In this document: one piece after another, positions 35,648 through 44,883 of the stretch | Numbering within the stretch: position 1 is the stretch's first letter | Layout: the number at the start of each line of letters is the position of its first letter | Source of the DNA: Ornithinibacillus caprae | GTDB lineage: Bacteria > Bacillota > Bacilli > Bacillales > Amphibacillaceae | Length of the DNA: 64,000 nucleotides | NCBI RefSeq assembly: GCF_009728145.1 | Contig: NZ_WOCA01000001.1 | Coordinates: 248,001 to 312,000, forward strand | Direction: 5' to 3' | Program-made: the position numbers and the translations under genes | Notes under the pieces: model-generated | What the model was told of the DNA's origin: nothing | The model's database searches: none | What the model saw: the letters and a program-made list of their open reading frames with translations, nothing else

Positions 35648-36166
35648 TTGTTAAAACGATTTTTACCTAATGAACATGTTAAAAGTATCTTTGAAATACA
35701 ACCAAATGAGTTAAAAGACAAAGGTATTAAGGGAATCATAACAGACCTAGATAATACACTTGTTGCATGGGATGTAAGAGAAGCCACTCCTGAGGTGGTC
35801 AATTGGTTTAAACAGATGAAAGATCATGGCATTAAAGTTACGATCATTTCGAATAATAAGGAAGAACGAGTTAAGTTTTTCTCCGAGCCTTTAAATGCAC
35901 CGTATGTATTTAGTGCTCGAAAACCCTTGCGAAGAGCATTTAAGGTCGCTGCTAAAGAAATGGGGTTAGAAAGAGAAGAAATAGTTGTAATTGGTGATCA
36001 ATTATTAACCGATGTTTTAGGTGGGAATTCTGCTGGATTACATACGATACTTGTCGTTCCAATTGTACAGACTGATGAAAAAATTACTCGTATTAATAGG
36101 ACAATTGAACGAAGGATTTTAAATTATTTCCGTAAAAAAGGCAAAATTACTTGGGAGGATAAATAA
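35648..36166 (+). CDS. yqeG: HAD-superfamily phosphatase YqeG
   Basis: A 172-residue HAD hydrolase of subfamily IIIA. DxD motif I is ITDLDNTLVAWD, motif II is VTIISNN, and the distal motif is VIGDQLLTDVLGGNSAG. The substrate is not known; in B. subtilis it always precedes yqeH. I start it at TTG 35648 behind TTGAGGTG, giving MLKRFLPNEHVK and the same length as the B. subtilis protein; a GTG at 35639 overlaps the ribosome-binding site. The stop overlaps the yqeH ATG by one base. Confidence 0.92.
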   Translation: MLKRFLPNEHVKSIFEIQPNELKDKGIKGIITDLDNTLVAWDVREATPEVVNWFKQMKDHGIKVTIISNNKEERVKFFSEPLNAPYVFSARKPLRRAFKVAAKEMGLEREEIVVIGDQLLTDVLGGNSAGLHTILVVPIVQTDEKITRINRTIERRILNYFRKKGKITWEDK

Positions 36167-37263
36167 TGGAACAAATACATTGTCAAGGTTGTGGGGTTCT
36201 TGTTCAAACAAACGATCCCCACGAATTAGGGTACACACCGAAATCTTCACTGGAGCGAGAAAATGTACTTTGCAAGCGTTGTTTTAGGCTAAAGCATTAT
36301 AATGAAATTCAAGATGTCTCGATGACAGATGATGATTTTTTAAAAATGGTAAGCTCCATACGCAATAGAGATGCATTGGTTGTTCATGTTATTGACATCT
36401 TTGATGTTAATGGCTCGATGATCCAGAGTTTACCAAGAATCGTAGGGAACAACCCAATCCTATTAGTAGGAAACAAAATGGATTTATTGCCAAAATCTAC
36501 AAATCAACGTAAACTTAAACAATGGCTGCAATCTTCGGCTAAGGAAGCTGGCTTTAAAGTAAAGGATGTATTCTTAATTTCATCCATCAAAGGTCATGGA
36601 ATGGATGATTTGACTGATCGTATCGAATATTATCGAGAAAATAAAGATGTCTATATTGTAGGGACGACAAATGTCGGAAAATCCACTTTTATTAATCGGT
36701 TGATCAAGCAATCAATTGGAGAAAATGAAGTAATTACTACGTCTTATTTTCCTGGTACAACTCTAGGATTTATTGAAATTCCTTTAGATGATAAGACTGC
36801 TTTAATTGATACGCCTGGAATTGTAAATAAACAACAAATCGCTCATTATATTTCAGATAAAGATCTAAAGGTTATTACACCTAATAAGGAAATAAAACCA
36901 CGAATCTATCAATTAAATGATCAACAAACACTCTTTTTTGGTGGATTAGCACGATTGGACTTTATAAAGGGTGAACGACAATCCTTTGTTTGTTATTTTT
37001 CTAATCAATTATCAATTCACCGAACAAAATTAGAGAAAGCCGATGCTTTATATGAAGACCATATTGGTGAAATGCTTACACCTCCAAATGAGGAATCATT
37101 AGCAAAGCTACCAGAATTAACGACAACTACTTTCCGCATCCATGGGGAGAAAACGGATATTGTTTTTCCCGGACTAGGTTGGGTGAGTGTGGAAGGTAGT
37201 ATAACTGTGGTAACACACAGTCCTAGAGGAGTAAATGTAACCATAAGGAAATCATTAATTTAG
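36166..37263 (+). CDS. yqeH: Ribosome biogenesis GTPase YqeH
   Basis: 365 residues. An N-terminal zinc finger (CQGCG then CKRCF) is followed by a circularly permuted GTPase domain: G4 NKMD (near residue 105) comes before G1 GTTNVGKSTFINRL (near 165-178) and G3 DTPG. The C-terminal domain holds YqeH-specific sequence. The protein is needed for 30S subunit assembly and chromosome replication normalcy in Bacillus. It is tightly coupled to yqeG. Confidence 0.96.
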   Translation: MEQIHCQGCGVLVQTNDPHELGYTPKSSLERENVLCKRCFRLKHYNEIQDVSMTDDDFLKMVSSIRNRDALVVHVIDIFDVNGSMIQSLPRIVGNNPILLVGNKMDLLPKSTNQRKLKQWLQSSAKEAGFKVKDVFLISSIKGHGMDDLTDRIEYYRENKDVYIVGTTNVGKSTFINRLIKQSIGENEVITTSYFPGTTLGFIEIPLDDKTALIDTPGIVNKQQIAHYISDKDLKVITPNKEIKPRIYQLNDQQTLFFGGLARLDFIKGERQSFVCYFSNQLSIHRTKLEKADALYEDHIGEMLTPPNEESLAKLPELTTTTFRIHGEKTDIVFPGLGWVSVEGSITVVTHSPRGVNVTIRKSLI

Positions 37264-37275
37264 GAGTGGGGACAG

Positions 37276-38127
37276 ATGAATTTTCATTTAGGACTGATTG
37301 GATATCCTATTGGGCATTCACTCTCTCCGTGGATACATAATCAATTTCTTGAAAAAACTAATCATAATGGATCTTATTCATTAGTTGAAATTGAACAGGA
37401 TGAGTTTGCGAATAAAATTCATGAATTGATGGAGAGTGACATAGACGGGTTTAATGTAACGACACCGTATAAACAAGAAATAATTCCCTATCTTGATGAG
37501 TTAGATGATTACGCGGCTCAAATTGGTGCGGTTAACACCGTTGCTAATAAAGATGGGAAATGGATAGGGTATAATACCGATGGAATAGGCTATATCTATT
37601 CACTAAAGGCAACGTATCCTTCGTTATTTAGAGATAAAGATATCCGAATTATCCTTCTTGGTGCCGGAGGTGCAGCCAGAGGAATTTTCTCTGCACTTTC
37701 AAGTGAAGGGTTTCGGTATATTGATATTGCTAACCGATCATTAAAGAAGGCTAGAGAGATAAAAGCATTAGGAAACCACATAACAACTACGGAGATTCTA
37801 TCATTAAAAGAAGCAGAAGAAAATCTAGGTCATTACGAACTAATCATACAAACAACAAATGTTGGTATGAATGAAAAAGCACAACTTATCGATTTAAAGA
37901 ATCGTAAGGATTCAGCGATTATCAGTGATATTGTATATCAACCAATCATGACTGAATTTTTAATACAAGCGAAAGAACTAGGGAATTCAGTTCATTGTGG
38001 ACATTCTATGCTGTTATACCAAGCACAAGCAGCTTTTGAAATTTGGACACATACGAAGGTTCGTATAGGAGACATGGAAGAAAAATTACAAACTATTTTG
38101 GAGGGAAAGCAACATGCTGACAGGTAA
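37276..38127 (+). CDS. aroE: Shikimate dehydrogenase (NADP+)
   Basis: Reduces 3-dehydroshikimate to shikimate in aromatic amino acid synthesis. The 283 residues show the substrate-binding GYPIGHSLSPWIHNQFL, the catalytic Lys in FNVTTPYKQEI, AVNTVANKDGKWIGYNTDGIG, and nucleotide loop ILLGAGGAARGIFSAL. ATG 37276 has AGGAGTGGGG upstream. It overlaps yhbY by 14 bases, so the two are translationally coupled. Confidence 0.96.
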   Translation: MNFHLGLIGYPIGHSLSPWIHNQFLEKTNHNGSYSLVEIEQDEFANKIHELMESDIDGFNVTTPYKQEIIPYLDELDDYAAQIGAVNTVANKDGKWIGYNTDGIGYIYSLKATYPSLFRDKDIRIILLGAGGAARGIFSALSSEGFRYIDIANRSLKKAREIKALGNHITTTEILSLKEAEENLGHYELIIQTTNVGMNEKAQLIDLKNRKDSAIISDIVYQPIMTEFLIQAKELGNSVHCGHSMLLYQAQAAFEIWTHTKVRIGDMEEKLQTILEGKQHADR

Positions 38128-38404
38128 ACAAAAACGATTTTTACGTTCAGAGGCACATCATTTAAAACCGATTTTTCAAGTAGGAAAAATTGGTGTGAAT
38201 GATAACATGATTACACAAGTCAATGAGGCATTAGAAAAGCGAGAATTAATTAAGGTAAGTATTTTGCAAAATTGTTTAGAAGATAAAGATACAGTTGCGG
38301 AACAATTACAACAAGGAACAGGAAGTGAAATCGTACAGATCATCGGTAATAATATCGTATTATATAAAGAATCAGAAGAAAATAAGCAGATTCAATTACC
38401 TTGA
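38114..38404 (+). CDS. yhbY: YhbY-family RNA-binding protein (YqeI)
   Basis: A 96-residue CRM-domain protein associated with large-subunit maturation. It contains LTGKQKRFLRSEAHHLKP, FQVGKIGVNDNM and the family's GxxG-like loop region. It starts inside the end of aroE behind GGAGGG. The order aroE-yhbY-nadD is the same as in B. subtilis. Confidence 0.94.
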   Translation: MLTGKQKRFLRSEAHHLKPIFQVGKIGVNDNMITQVNEALEKRELIKVSILQNCLEDKDTVAEQLQQGTGSEIVQIIGNNIVLYKESEENKQIQLP

Positions 38405-38425
38405 TTTCCTGTGGGGGAGTACTTT

Positions 38426-38989
38426 ATGAGACGAATCGGTATTTTAGGCGGAACATTTGACCCACCACATATTGGACATCTAATCATTGCAGAGGAAGTT
38501 CGGAATGCACTGAATTTAGAAGAGATATGGTTCATTCCAACATATGAACCTCCACATAAGGAAAAGGCAGCAATGAAGGTAAATATGCGATTAGCGATGC
38601 TTCGAAAAGCTATTGAAGCTAATTCTTCGTTTCATATCAATACAATTGAAATAGATCGCTTAGGAAAATCATATACCTTTGATACAATGAAAGCATTAAC
38701 CCAAATGCATAAGGATACGGAGTTCTACTTTATTATTGGTGGGGATATGGTGGAGTATCTTCCACATTGGTATAAAATTGATGAGCTCCAGGACATGATC
38801 AGCTTTGTTGGTGTAAAAAGACCTGGACATTCATTGGATACACCATATAATATCAAAGAAGTGGATATCCCATTGATCGACATATCCTCATCCTTCCTTA
38901 GAGAGCGGTTATCCAAAAAAGAATCAATCAGGTATTTCGTTCCTGACCCTGTTTACACTTTTATTAAGGAGAATAAGTTGTATGAATAG
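38426..38989 (+). CDS. nadD: Nicotinate-nucleotide adenylyltransferase
   Basis: Forms nicotinate adenine dinucleotide from NaMN and ATP in NAD synthesis. The 187 residues contain GILGGTFDPPHIGHLIIAEE with the HxGH signature, FIPTYEPPHK, and the SSSFLRERL motif. The start is ATG 38426 behind GTGGGGGAG; an in-frame GTG at 38411 would lie on the ribosome-binding site. It overlaps yqeK by 8 bases. Confidence 0.96.
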   Translation: MRRIGILGGTFDPPHIGHLIIAEEVRNALNLEEIWFIPTYEPPHKEKAAMKVNMRLAMLRKAIEANSSFHINTIEIDRLGKSYTFDTMKALTQMHKDTEFYFIIGGDMVEYLPHWYKIDELQDMISFVGVKRPGHSLDTPYNIKEVDIPLIDISSSFLRERLSKKESIRYFVPDPVYTFIKENKLYE

Positions 38990-39554
38990 AAGCGAAGCAC
39001 TATCCATTGTGGAACCCCATTTAACAAAAGAAAGGTTTGAACATACAGTACGAGTGGCAGACACTGCACTTACCTTAGCTGGGCTTTATGGAGAATCACA
39101 AAAAAAGGTAGAAATCGCATCTATATTTCATGATTATGCGAAATATAGACCGTTAGATGAAATGGAAAGATGGATTACAACAAGTTATTTGCCAAAGGAC
39201 TTACTTTCTTATCACCATGAACTATGGCATGGACCGGTAGGATCTTTATTAATAGACCAGGAACATGGAATCAAAGACGAGGAAATTAAAAGTGCTGTAT
39301 ATTGCCATACAACAGGTAAGGCGAATATGTCTAAGTTAGATATGATTGTCTTTGTTGCCGATTATATAGAACCTGGAAGGGATTTTCCGGGACTAAACGA
39401 AGTAAGAGATATGGCAGAGAAAGATTTGTTAAAAACAGCTTGGATGGTTTCACGTAATACAATAAATTATTTAATTCATAAACAAACTAGTATTTATCCA
39501 GATACATTTCATGCATATAATGACTTAACGAAACAATTATACGGAGGTAATTAA
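38982..39554 (+). CDS. yqeK: YqeK HD-domain hydrolase (Ap4A-type)
   Basis: A 190-residue HD phosphohydrolase. RFEHTVRVADTA, IFHDYAK (the HD pair), HHELWHGPVGS, and HTTGKANMSKLDMIVFVADYIEPGR are the family metal-binding sites. YqeK proteins of Firmicutes symmetrically hydrolyse diadenosine tetraphosphate. The gene is coupled to nadD at its start and to rsfS at its end. Confidence 0.94.
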   Translation: MNRSEALSIVEPHLTKERFEHTVRVADTALTLAGLYGESQKKVEIASIFHDYAKYRPLDEMERWITTSYLPKDLLSYHHELWHGPVGSLLIDQEHGIKDEEIKSAVYCHTTGKANMSKLDMIVFVADYIEPGRDFPGLNEVRDMAEKDLLKTAWMVSRNTINYLIHKQTSIYPDTFHAYNDLTKQLYGGN

Positions 39555-39557
39555 TTG

Positions 39558-39905
39558 ATGGAAATAAAGGAAGTATTACAATTAGCTGCGGAAGCATGCA
39601 ATGATAAACGAGCGGAAAACATCGTGGCATTAGATATGGATCAGGTTTCATTAGTTGCTGAATATTTTTTGATTTGTCATGGAACGAATGAACGTCAAGT
39701 TCAGGCAATTGCTCGCGCAGTGAAGGAAAAGATGGATGAACATGATATTCCTGTTAAACGTTTAGAAGGCTTAGAACAAGCGAGATGGGTTTTAGTTGAT
39801 TTAGGTGATATCGTTTGCCACATTTTCCATAAAGATGAACGTACGTATTATAATTTAGAAAGGCTATGGGGAGATGCTGCACAAGTATCTTTGGCTATAG
39901 AATAA
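39558..39905 (+). CDS. rsfS: Ribosomal silencing factor RsfS (YqeL)
   Basis: A 115-residue Iojap-family protein that binds uL14 and prevents subunit joining in poor conditions. The sequence EYFLICHGTNERQVQAI, VKRLEGLEQARWVLVDLGD, VCHIFHKDERTYYNLERLWGD is diagnostic. GGAGGT lies before both TTG 39555 and ATG 39558; I prefer ATG because it aligns with known starts. Confidence 0.95.
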   Translation: MEIKEVLQLAAEACNDKRAENIVALDMDQVSLVAEYFLICHGTNERQVQAIARAVKEKMDEHDIPVKRLEGLEQARWVLVDLGDIVCHIFHKDERTYYNLERLWGDAAQVSLAIE

Positions 39906-39913
39906 GAATAATT

Positions 39914-40669
39914 ATGTCGTATCAAAAAATGGCTGCTTTGTATGACCAATTAATGGAGGATGCTCCTTATGATTCATGGCAGGTATTTACAGAAAAGGTA
40001 TTTGATAATTTCGGTGTAAACGTTTCTACAATCGTTGATTTAGGCTGTGGAACGGGTGAAATTACTACGCGTTTGGCCAAAAGGGGCTATCAAATGATTG
40101 GCGTTGATTTTTCTGTGGACATGCTTACCATTGCTGAGCAAAAAGCAAGTAAACAAAATTTAGCTGTACAATGGTTACATCAAGATTTAAGAGAAATAGA
40201 AGGATTAGAACAATTCGATGCAGCTATTAGTTATTGCGATGTCATCAATTATATAACCGAAGAAAATGATTTGGAAAAAGTATTTCAAAATGTGTTTCAA
40301 TCATTAAAAGACGGCGGGATTTTTATTTTTGATATTCATTCTTTACATCATATTGAGCAACATTTAATTAATCATACATTTGCTGATGTCACGGATGAAA
40401 GCTCTTATATTTGGTATTGTTCAGAAGGCGATCATCCTGGAGAGATGTATCATGATCTAACTTTTTTTGCATTGGATCATGATAATAAATATAGTCGCTT
40501 TGACGAAACCCATCATCAAAGGTCTTATCCTATACCAGTATATGAAGAACTTCTAGAAAAATCAGGTTTTATTAACATTAATTTTTATGGTGATTTTACT
40601 TTAGAAAATAAAGATTTACATGAAGCTACAGAGCGAATTTTTATAACTGCAGAAAAAAGATCGAGATAA
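39914..40669 (+). CDS. yqeM: YqeM class I SAM-dependent methyltransferase
   Basis: 251 residues with motif I IVDLGCGTGEITTRLAKRG, then GVDFSVDMLTIAEQ and GGIFIFDIHS. The substrate is not known; the gene keeps its place after rsfS throughout Bacillaceae. The start is taken as ATG 39914 (MSYQKMAALYDQLM), 8 bases after the rsfS stop; a longer reading would overlap rsfS. The comER gene that follows on the opposite strand in B. subtilis is absent. Confidence 0.9.
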   Translation: MSYQKMAALYDQLMEDAPYDSWQVFTEKVFDNFGVNVSTIVDLGCGTGEITTRLAKRGYQMIGVDFSVDMLTIAEQKASKQNLAVQWLHQDLREIEGLEQFDAAISYCDVINYITEENDLEKVFQNVFQSLKDGGIFIFDIHSLHHIEQHLINHTFADVTDESSYIWYCSEGDHPGEMYHDLTFFALDHDNKYSRFDETHHQRSYPIPVYEELLEKSGFININFYGDFTLENKDLHEATERIFITAEKRSR

Positions 40670-40693
40670 TTTTAATTTTCTCGATCTTTAATT
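40656..40693 (+). terminator. Terminator overlapping the end of yqeM
   Basis: An 11-bp stem AAAGATCGAGA/TCTCGATCTTT whose 5' arm contains the last codons of yqeM. The T tract is short (TTTAATTA). Confidence 0.75.
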
Positions 40694-40704
40694 ATTCAGA
40701 GCAA

Positions 40705-40734
40705 TTAGACAACTTGTGCAAAAGCATATATAAT
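40705..40734 (+). promoter_or_regulatory. Probable promoter of comEA
   Basis: TTAGAC (40705-40710), 18-bp spacer, TATAAT (40729-40734). Initiation near 40741 would exclude the GTG at 40739 as start of comEA and supports TTG 40787. No clear K-box (ComK site) was identified. Confidence 0.55.
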
Positions 40735-40786
40735 TTATGTGGGAACGATCCTCTATTTTTATCCTCTTGTAAAGGGTGTGGCCACA

Positions 40787-41374
40787 TTGGTTGAGTATAT
40801 AAAAAAGTCCTCTTTTTTAATTGCCATAGTTTTGATGATGGTTATTATTCTTTTCCTCACAAATCGCTCTTCTCAGACAGCTGATAATGAATTTATTCCA
40901 ATTTCAACTGACCTATCACCTGAAACAAACTCCCCTATAGAACAGCATGATCAAAATTATCCAATATTAGTAGATATAAAAGGGGAAATTATTACTCCAG
41001 GAGTATACGAAATGTCCAATGATTCCCGCATAGAAGATGTGGTTAAACAAGCTGGTGGTTTTACGAATGAAGCTGATCAAACGGTGATCAATCTTGCGCA
41101 AAAAGTTCATGATGAAATGATTATTGTTGTACCTAGTGTGAACGAAGCGGCAGTTCTATCTTCTAATGAGGCACATCAAGCGAAAGTAAGAATAAACTAT
41201 GCAACGGTAGAAGAAATTCAAATGTTAAATGGAATTGGTCCATCAAAGGCGAATGCTATCATTGCATATCGGGAAGAGCATGGTTTTTTTAATCATGTAG
41301 AAGACTTATTAAACGTTTCTGGAATAGGAGAGAAGACATTAGAAAATATTCGTGATGATATACAAGTTCCGTAG
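40787..41374 (+). CDS. comEA: Competence DNA receptor ComEA
   Basis: A membrane-anchored DNA-binding protein of transformation. From TTG 40787 (behind AAAGGGTGTGG) it has 195 residues: an N-terminal membrane helix (about 9-27), a spacer, an SLBB domain (ILVDIKGEIITPGVYEMSND to about residue 120) and a C-terminal pair of helix-hairpin-helix motifs (INYATVEEIQMLNGIGPSKA and LLNVSGIGEKTLENI). It starts a comEA-comEB-comEC transcription unit. Confidence 0.94.
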   Translation: MVEYIKKSSFLIAIVLMMVIILFLTNRSSQTADNEFIPISTDLSPETNSPIEQHDQNYPILVDIKGEIITPGVYEMSNDSRIEDVVKQAGGFTNEADQTVINLAQKVHDEMIIVVPSVNEAAVLSSNEAHQAKVRINYATVEEIQMLNGIGPSKANAIIAYREEHGFFNHVEDLLNVSGIGEKTLENIRDDIQVP

Positions 41375-41442
41375 TTCATTGACGATTATAAAGGTATAGC
41401 TGTAAACTATATATTATTACATACGTAAAAGGAGTTTTATCC

Positions 41443-42006
41443 ATGCAACGAATATCTTGGGATCAATATTTTATGGCGCAAAGTCATTTGTTGTCATTAA
41501 GAAGTACATGTACACGACTTATGGTTGGGGCTACGATCGTAAGGGATAAGCGAATAATCGCTGGCGGATATAATGGTAGTGTATCTGGAAGTGTACACTG
41601 TGTGGACGAAGGTTGCTATGTCATAGATGGGCATTGCGTTCGTACGGTTCATGCAGAAGCAAATGCATTATTACAATGTGCTAAGTTCGGGGTACCAACT
41701 GAAAATGCAGATATATATGTTACCCATTTTCCGTGCTTGCAATGTAGTAAACAGCTGATACAAAGTGGGATTAGAACAGTCTACTATGCAGAGGATTATA
41801 AAAATCATCCATATGCAATTCAATTATTTAAAGAAGCTGGGGTACAGACGAAGAAAGTAGAATTAAATTATTTAGCAGTGGATACGAATTACAAGGAAAA
41901 AGAAATGTACGTAAAAGATTTATTAGACAAAATTCAGGACTTATCTGATGATCATAAAGAAGTAAAATCACTTATTCATAAAGCAGAAGAATTATTTAAA
42001 ATTTAA
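41443..42006 (+). CDS. comEB: dCMP deaminase family protein ComEB
   Basis: 187 residues with zinc-dependent deaminase motifs HAEANALLQ and PCLQCSKQLI, the latter being the PCxxC metal site. In B. subtilis ComEB is a dCMP deaminase; its place in competence is not essential for DNA uptake and may concern protein localisation. A C-terminal extension of about 40 residues (DLLDKIQDLSDDHKEVKSL) is helical. AAAGGAG precedes ATG 41443. Confidence 0.94.
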   Translation: MQRISWDQYFMAQSHLLSLRSTCTRLMVGATIVRDKRIIAGGYNGSVSGSVHCVDEGCYVIDGHCVRTVHAEANALLQCAKFGVPTENADIYVTHFPCLQCSKQLIQSGIRTVYYAEDYKNHPYAIQLFKEAGVQTKKVELNYLAVDTNYKEKEMYVKDLLDKIQDLSDDHKEVKSLIHKAEELFKI

Positions 42007-42025
42007 TCATGTTAGGTGACCATTC

Positions 42026-44320
42026 ATGAAAGGTAAATGGTATATTGTAGCACTGTGCATTTCCATTAGTTTAGTAGCGGTTCAATTCCATATGTTGTTT
42101 TTTATCGGTATTTTTATTTGGTTATTATACCTCTATTATGTTAGACGGTTAGGGAAATTACCAATCCTTATTTCCTTAACCTTCTCTCTGTTCTTCATCT
42201 TCTTTATTCCTCAAATAGATCATACCCCCCCTGAAATAATTCCAACCACGATAGAAAAAAAGGGTAAAATAAATAGTTCCGTTCTTCATTCAGATAATTA
42301 TATGAGCTTTACGATCCAAGAAATCTCCACTAGAGAAACCATTCAAATAGTTTACTTTCCTAATCATGCAATTCCAACTCTTAGATTGTATGATATAAAT
42401 CATGGAGCAACCTGTACGATACAAGGAACCTTGCAACTTCCTAAAAGGAATACCAATCCAGGTGAGTTTAATTATAGAAATTATTTAGCAAAGCAAGGGA
42501 TAACCTATCAAATGGTTATCGAATCATTAGATGATTTAGATTGTGAAGGCTCTTCTTTCCTTGTGAGCAAGGTATTAAAGTGGAAGGAAGACCTTAAAGG
42601 TCATTTGAAACGTGTTTACAGTAGGGATACGTATGCATGGATTAGTGCGCTTGTGTTAGGGAGTGATGAGGATTTATCTGACGAAACCATACATATGTTT
42701 CAGAGGTGGAGCTTATCTCATTTACTAGCTATTTCGGGCCTACATATTGGACTCATAGTAGCATTCATCTATTTTTTCCTCATTCAATGTAATATAGTTA
42801 CCAAGGAGAAAGCGCAATGGATTATGCTTTGTTTTTTACCGTTGTATGCGCTACTGGCAGGAGGTGAACCCTCTGTTTTACGGGCGAGTTCAATGGTTTT
42901 ATTGGTCCTATTATTATCAAAATTTAAACTTGCCACTAACCCCACTGATATATTAAGCATGGTATTTATAATCTTGATGTTATTTGATAAATATATTGTT
43001 TATCAAATAGGATTTCAATTATCATTTATAGTTACCATTGGAATTATTTTATCCAGAAAGTGGTTATCGGAAAGTAATTCTATGTTTTTTCAAGTGCTAA
43101 GTATAAGTTTTGTATCGCAGTTGATGATTATCCCACTACAGTTTGTATATTTCTATAATGTACAGCCACTATCTGTTTTATTGAATGTGATCGTTGTTCC
43201 TTATTTTTCCTTGATTGTCATTCCGCTTATGTTTATTCTCGTATTCTTTTCCCTCCTTCCCATGATTCGTGATGTGTTTGATAATTTATTCGTCCTCATG
43301 CATGATCGTGCCTTCATCCCAATCCTTGAATGGATAGATGAGTATATGTATTTTCCATGGATAACAGGGGATTTTCCGGTGATATTAGCAGTCGTATATT
43401 ATGGAATACTTATGCTTGTAATGAAATACATTCAGGAGAAAAAATTGCTTTATGCATTTCAAAGTGGAGTAGCAATTACCGTATTACTTATTTTAGTCTT
43501 ATTAAAACCTTATGTTTCACCATATGGATCAATAACGATGTTGGATATAGGGCAAGGAGATGCTTTTGTTATTGAGCTTCCGTATCGAGAGGGAGTAATT
43601 TTAATTGATGCAGGAGCTAATTTTATGTTTGATGAAACAGAAGCGGGGGAAAAGATATATACGCAAATTATTAAACCCTTCCTACATTCAAAAGGGATTG
43701 TAAAGTTGGATGCTATTTTTCTTACACACGAAGATATTGATCACACCGGGAGTGTTCCGTACATTATAGATGAATTTAAAGTGAAAAATATTATTATAAG
43801 CGAATACTTTCATTTAAATTCAGAGCTTATGAATGAATGGAAAAATCATAATGTAAAAATAAGCAAAGTTCGCAGTAATGAAGAAATCGTGATAGGAGAT
43901 CACTCTTTCTATATCATGAGTCCTTTAAAAAATATGAACTCAACGAATGAAAACTCACTGGTTATTCTTTCAGAATTTGGTAATTTGAATTGGCTTTTCA
44001 CAGGGGATATTGGTATAGAAACGGAAAGAGAGATCATTTCATCATTTCCCGAATTAACGATTGATGTATTAAAAATTGCTCATCATGGGAGTAATACATC
44101 AACAGCTAGAGATTTTGTGGAGCATATTAATGCCTCTTTCGGATTAATTTCAGTTGGGAGAAACAATCTTTATGGCCATCCCAAACAGGAAGTTATTCAA
44201 ACCTTAGAAGAGGCAGGTGTGACCATTTTACGTACGGATCAAGATGGAGCAGTATTTTTTCATTTTAACCATGTTCGTGGAACATTTTATAAATACGTAC
44301 CATATGATACAAGTAGATAA
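42026..44320 (+). CDS. comEC: Competence DNA channel protein ComEC
   Basis: 764 residues. Two N-terminal membrane helices, an extracellular DUF4131/OB-like region (about 60-190), the polytopic competence domain (LLAISGLHIGLIVA, ALLAGGEPSVLRAS), and a C-terminal metallo-beta-lactamase domain from about residue 510 (MLDIGQGDAFVIELP, THEDIDHTGS, AHHGSNTSTARDF). It forms the route for single-stranded DNA across the membrane, and the C-terminal domain is a candidate nuclease. All metal ligands are intact. Confidence 0.96.
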   Translation: MKGKWYIVALCISISLVAVQFHMLFFIGIFIWLLYLYYVRRLGKLPILISLTFSLFFIFFIPQIDHTPPEIIPTTIEKKGKINSSVLHSDNYMSFTIQEISTRETIQIVYFPNHAIPTLRLYDINHGATCTIQGTLQLPKRNTNPGEFNYRNYLAKQGITYQMVIESLDDLDCEGSSFLVSKVLKWKEDLKGHLKRVYSRDTYAWISALVLGSDEDLSDETIHMFQRWSLSHLLAISGLHIGLIVAFIYFFLIQCNIVTKEKAQWIMLCFLPLYALLAGGEPSVLRASSMVLLVLLLSKFKLATNPTDILSMVFIILMLFDKYIVYQIGFQLSFIVTIGIILSRKWLSESNSMFFQVLSISFVSQLMIIPLQFVYFYNVQPLSVLLNVIVVPYFSLIVIPLMFILVFFSLLPMIRDVFDNLFVLMHDRAFIPILEWIDEYMYFPWITGDFPVILAVVYYGILMLVMKYIQEKKLLYAFQSGVAITVLLILVLLKPYVSPYGSITMLDIGQGDAFVIELPYREGVILIDAGANFMFDETEAGEKIYTQIIKPFLHSKGIVKLDAIFLTHEDIDHTGSVPYIIDEFKVKNIIISEYFHLNSELMNEWKNHNVKISKVRSNEEIVIGDHSFYIMSPLKNMNSTNENSLVILSEFGNLNWLFTGDIGIETEREIISSFPELTIDVLKIAHHGSNTSTARDFVEHINASFGLISVGRNNLYGHPKQEVIQTLEEAGVTILRTDQDGAVFFHFNHVRGTFYKYVPYDTSR

Positions 44321-44377
44321 GGAAATATCGGAGAGTCTGTAGAAGAACTACAGGTAGGCCTTTTGCTTGCACATATA

Positions 44378-44412
44378 AAAAAGAGACTGTTATAAAATCA
44401 GTCTCTTTATTA
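44378..44412. terminator. Bidirectional terminator between comEC and yqzM
   Basis: A 10-bp stem AAAGAGACTG/CAGTCTCTTT with a 9-base loop. The minus-strand side has the better T tract (TTTTTTATAT), so it is mainly the yqzM terminator. Confidence 0.85.
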
Positions 44413-44441
44413 TCGTCTATACTTTTGTATTCCTATGTAAA

Positions 44442-44576
44442 TTATGACCCAATTACGCTAATTACTACACCGATTGTAAAAATAAGAACAAAGAAAATAA
44501 ATGAGAATGCAAAACCTTTAATGGAATCCACTACATCATTGTTTTTTGATTGTACGTTTTTTTCGAATTCGTTCAT
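44442..44576 (-). CDS. yqzM: YqzM family small membrane protein
   Basis: 44 residues: MNEFEKNVQSKNNDVVDSIK followed by one membrane helix and a short tail ending VISVIGS. The sequence, size and position (minus strand between comEC and holA) match B. subtilis YqzM, of unknown function. The start is ATG 44576 behind AGGAGGGG; the longer frame upstream has no ribosome-binding site. Confidence 0.88.
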   Translation of the reverse strand: MNEFEKNVQSKNNDVVDSIKGFAFSFIFFVLIFTIGVVISVIGS

Positions 44577-44734
44577 TTCTACCCCTCCTATATCAACTAT
44601 AGTATAAATCAATTGCCTAAAAAAATCCACAGAGATCTTAAAAAGACACAGAAATTTAAAAGTCACCATAATTAGAAAGAGTTACTAACTATACTTTTAC
44701 TTATATCGGAAAGGCTATAAATACAGAAAAACAT

Positions 44735-44815
44735 CGTTTAAAAGTCAGTTCCTAGGGCTGGGTTTTAAACGTTCACATAGATTAGAGAGGGAAATTCCAC
44801 CACAGTTTCCCTCTC
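44735..44815. other. Two adjacent hairpins upstream of holA
   Basis: The yqzM-holA gap (44577-44883) contains hairpin 44735-44771, a 9-bp stem CGTTTAAAA/TTTTAAACG enclosing TTCCTAGGGCT, and hairpin 44785-44815, a 10-bp stem GAGAGGGAAA/TTTCCCTCTC. Neither has a clear T tract. The loop decamer TCCTAGGGCT recurs in the hairpin at 57491. They may be leader or boundary structures. Confidence 0.55.
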
Positions 44816-44883
44816 AAGATATTTCTTGCTATTCCTAAGGGATCGGATTACCATTATATATATACAGTAATGGAGTGAATAGC

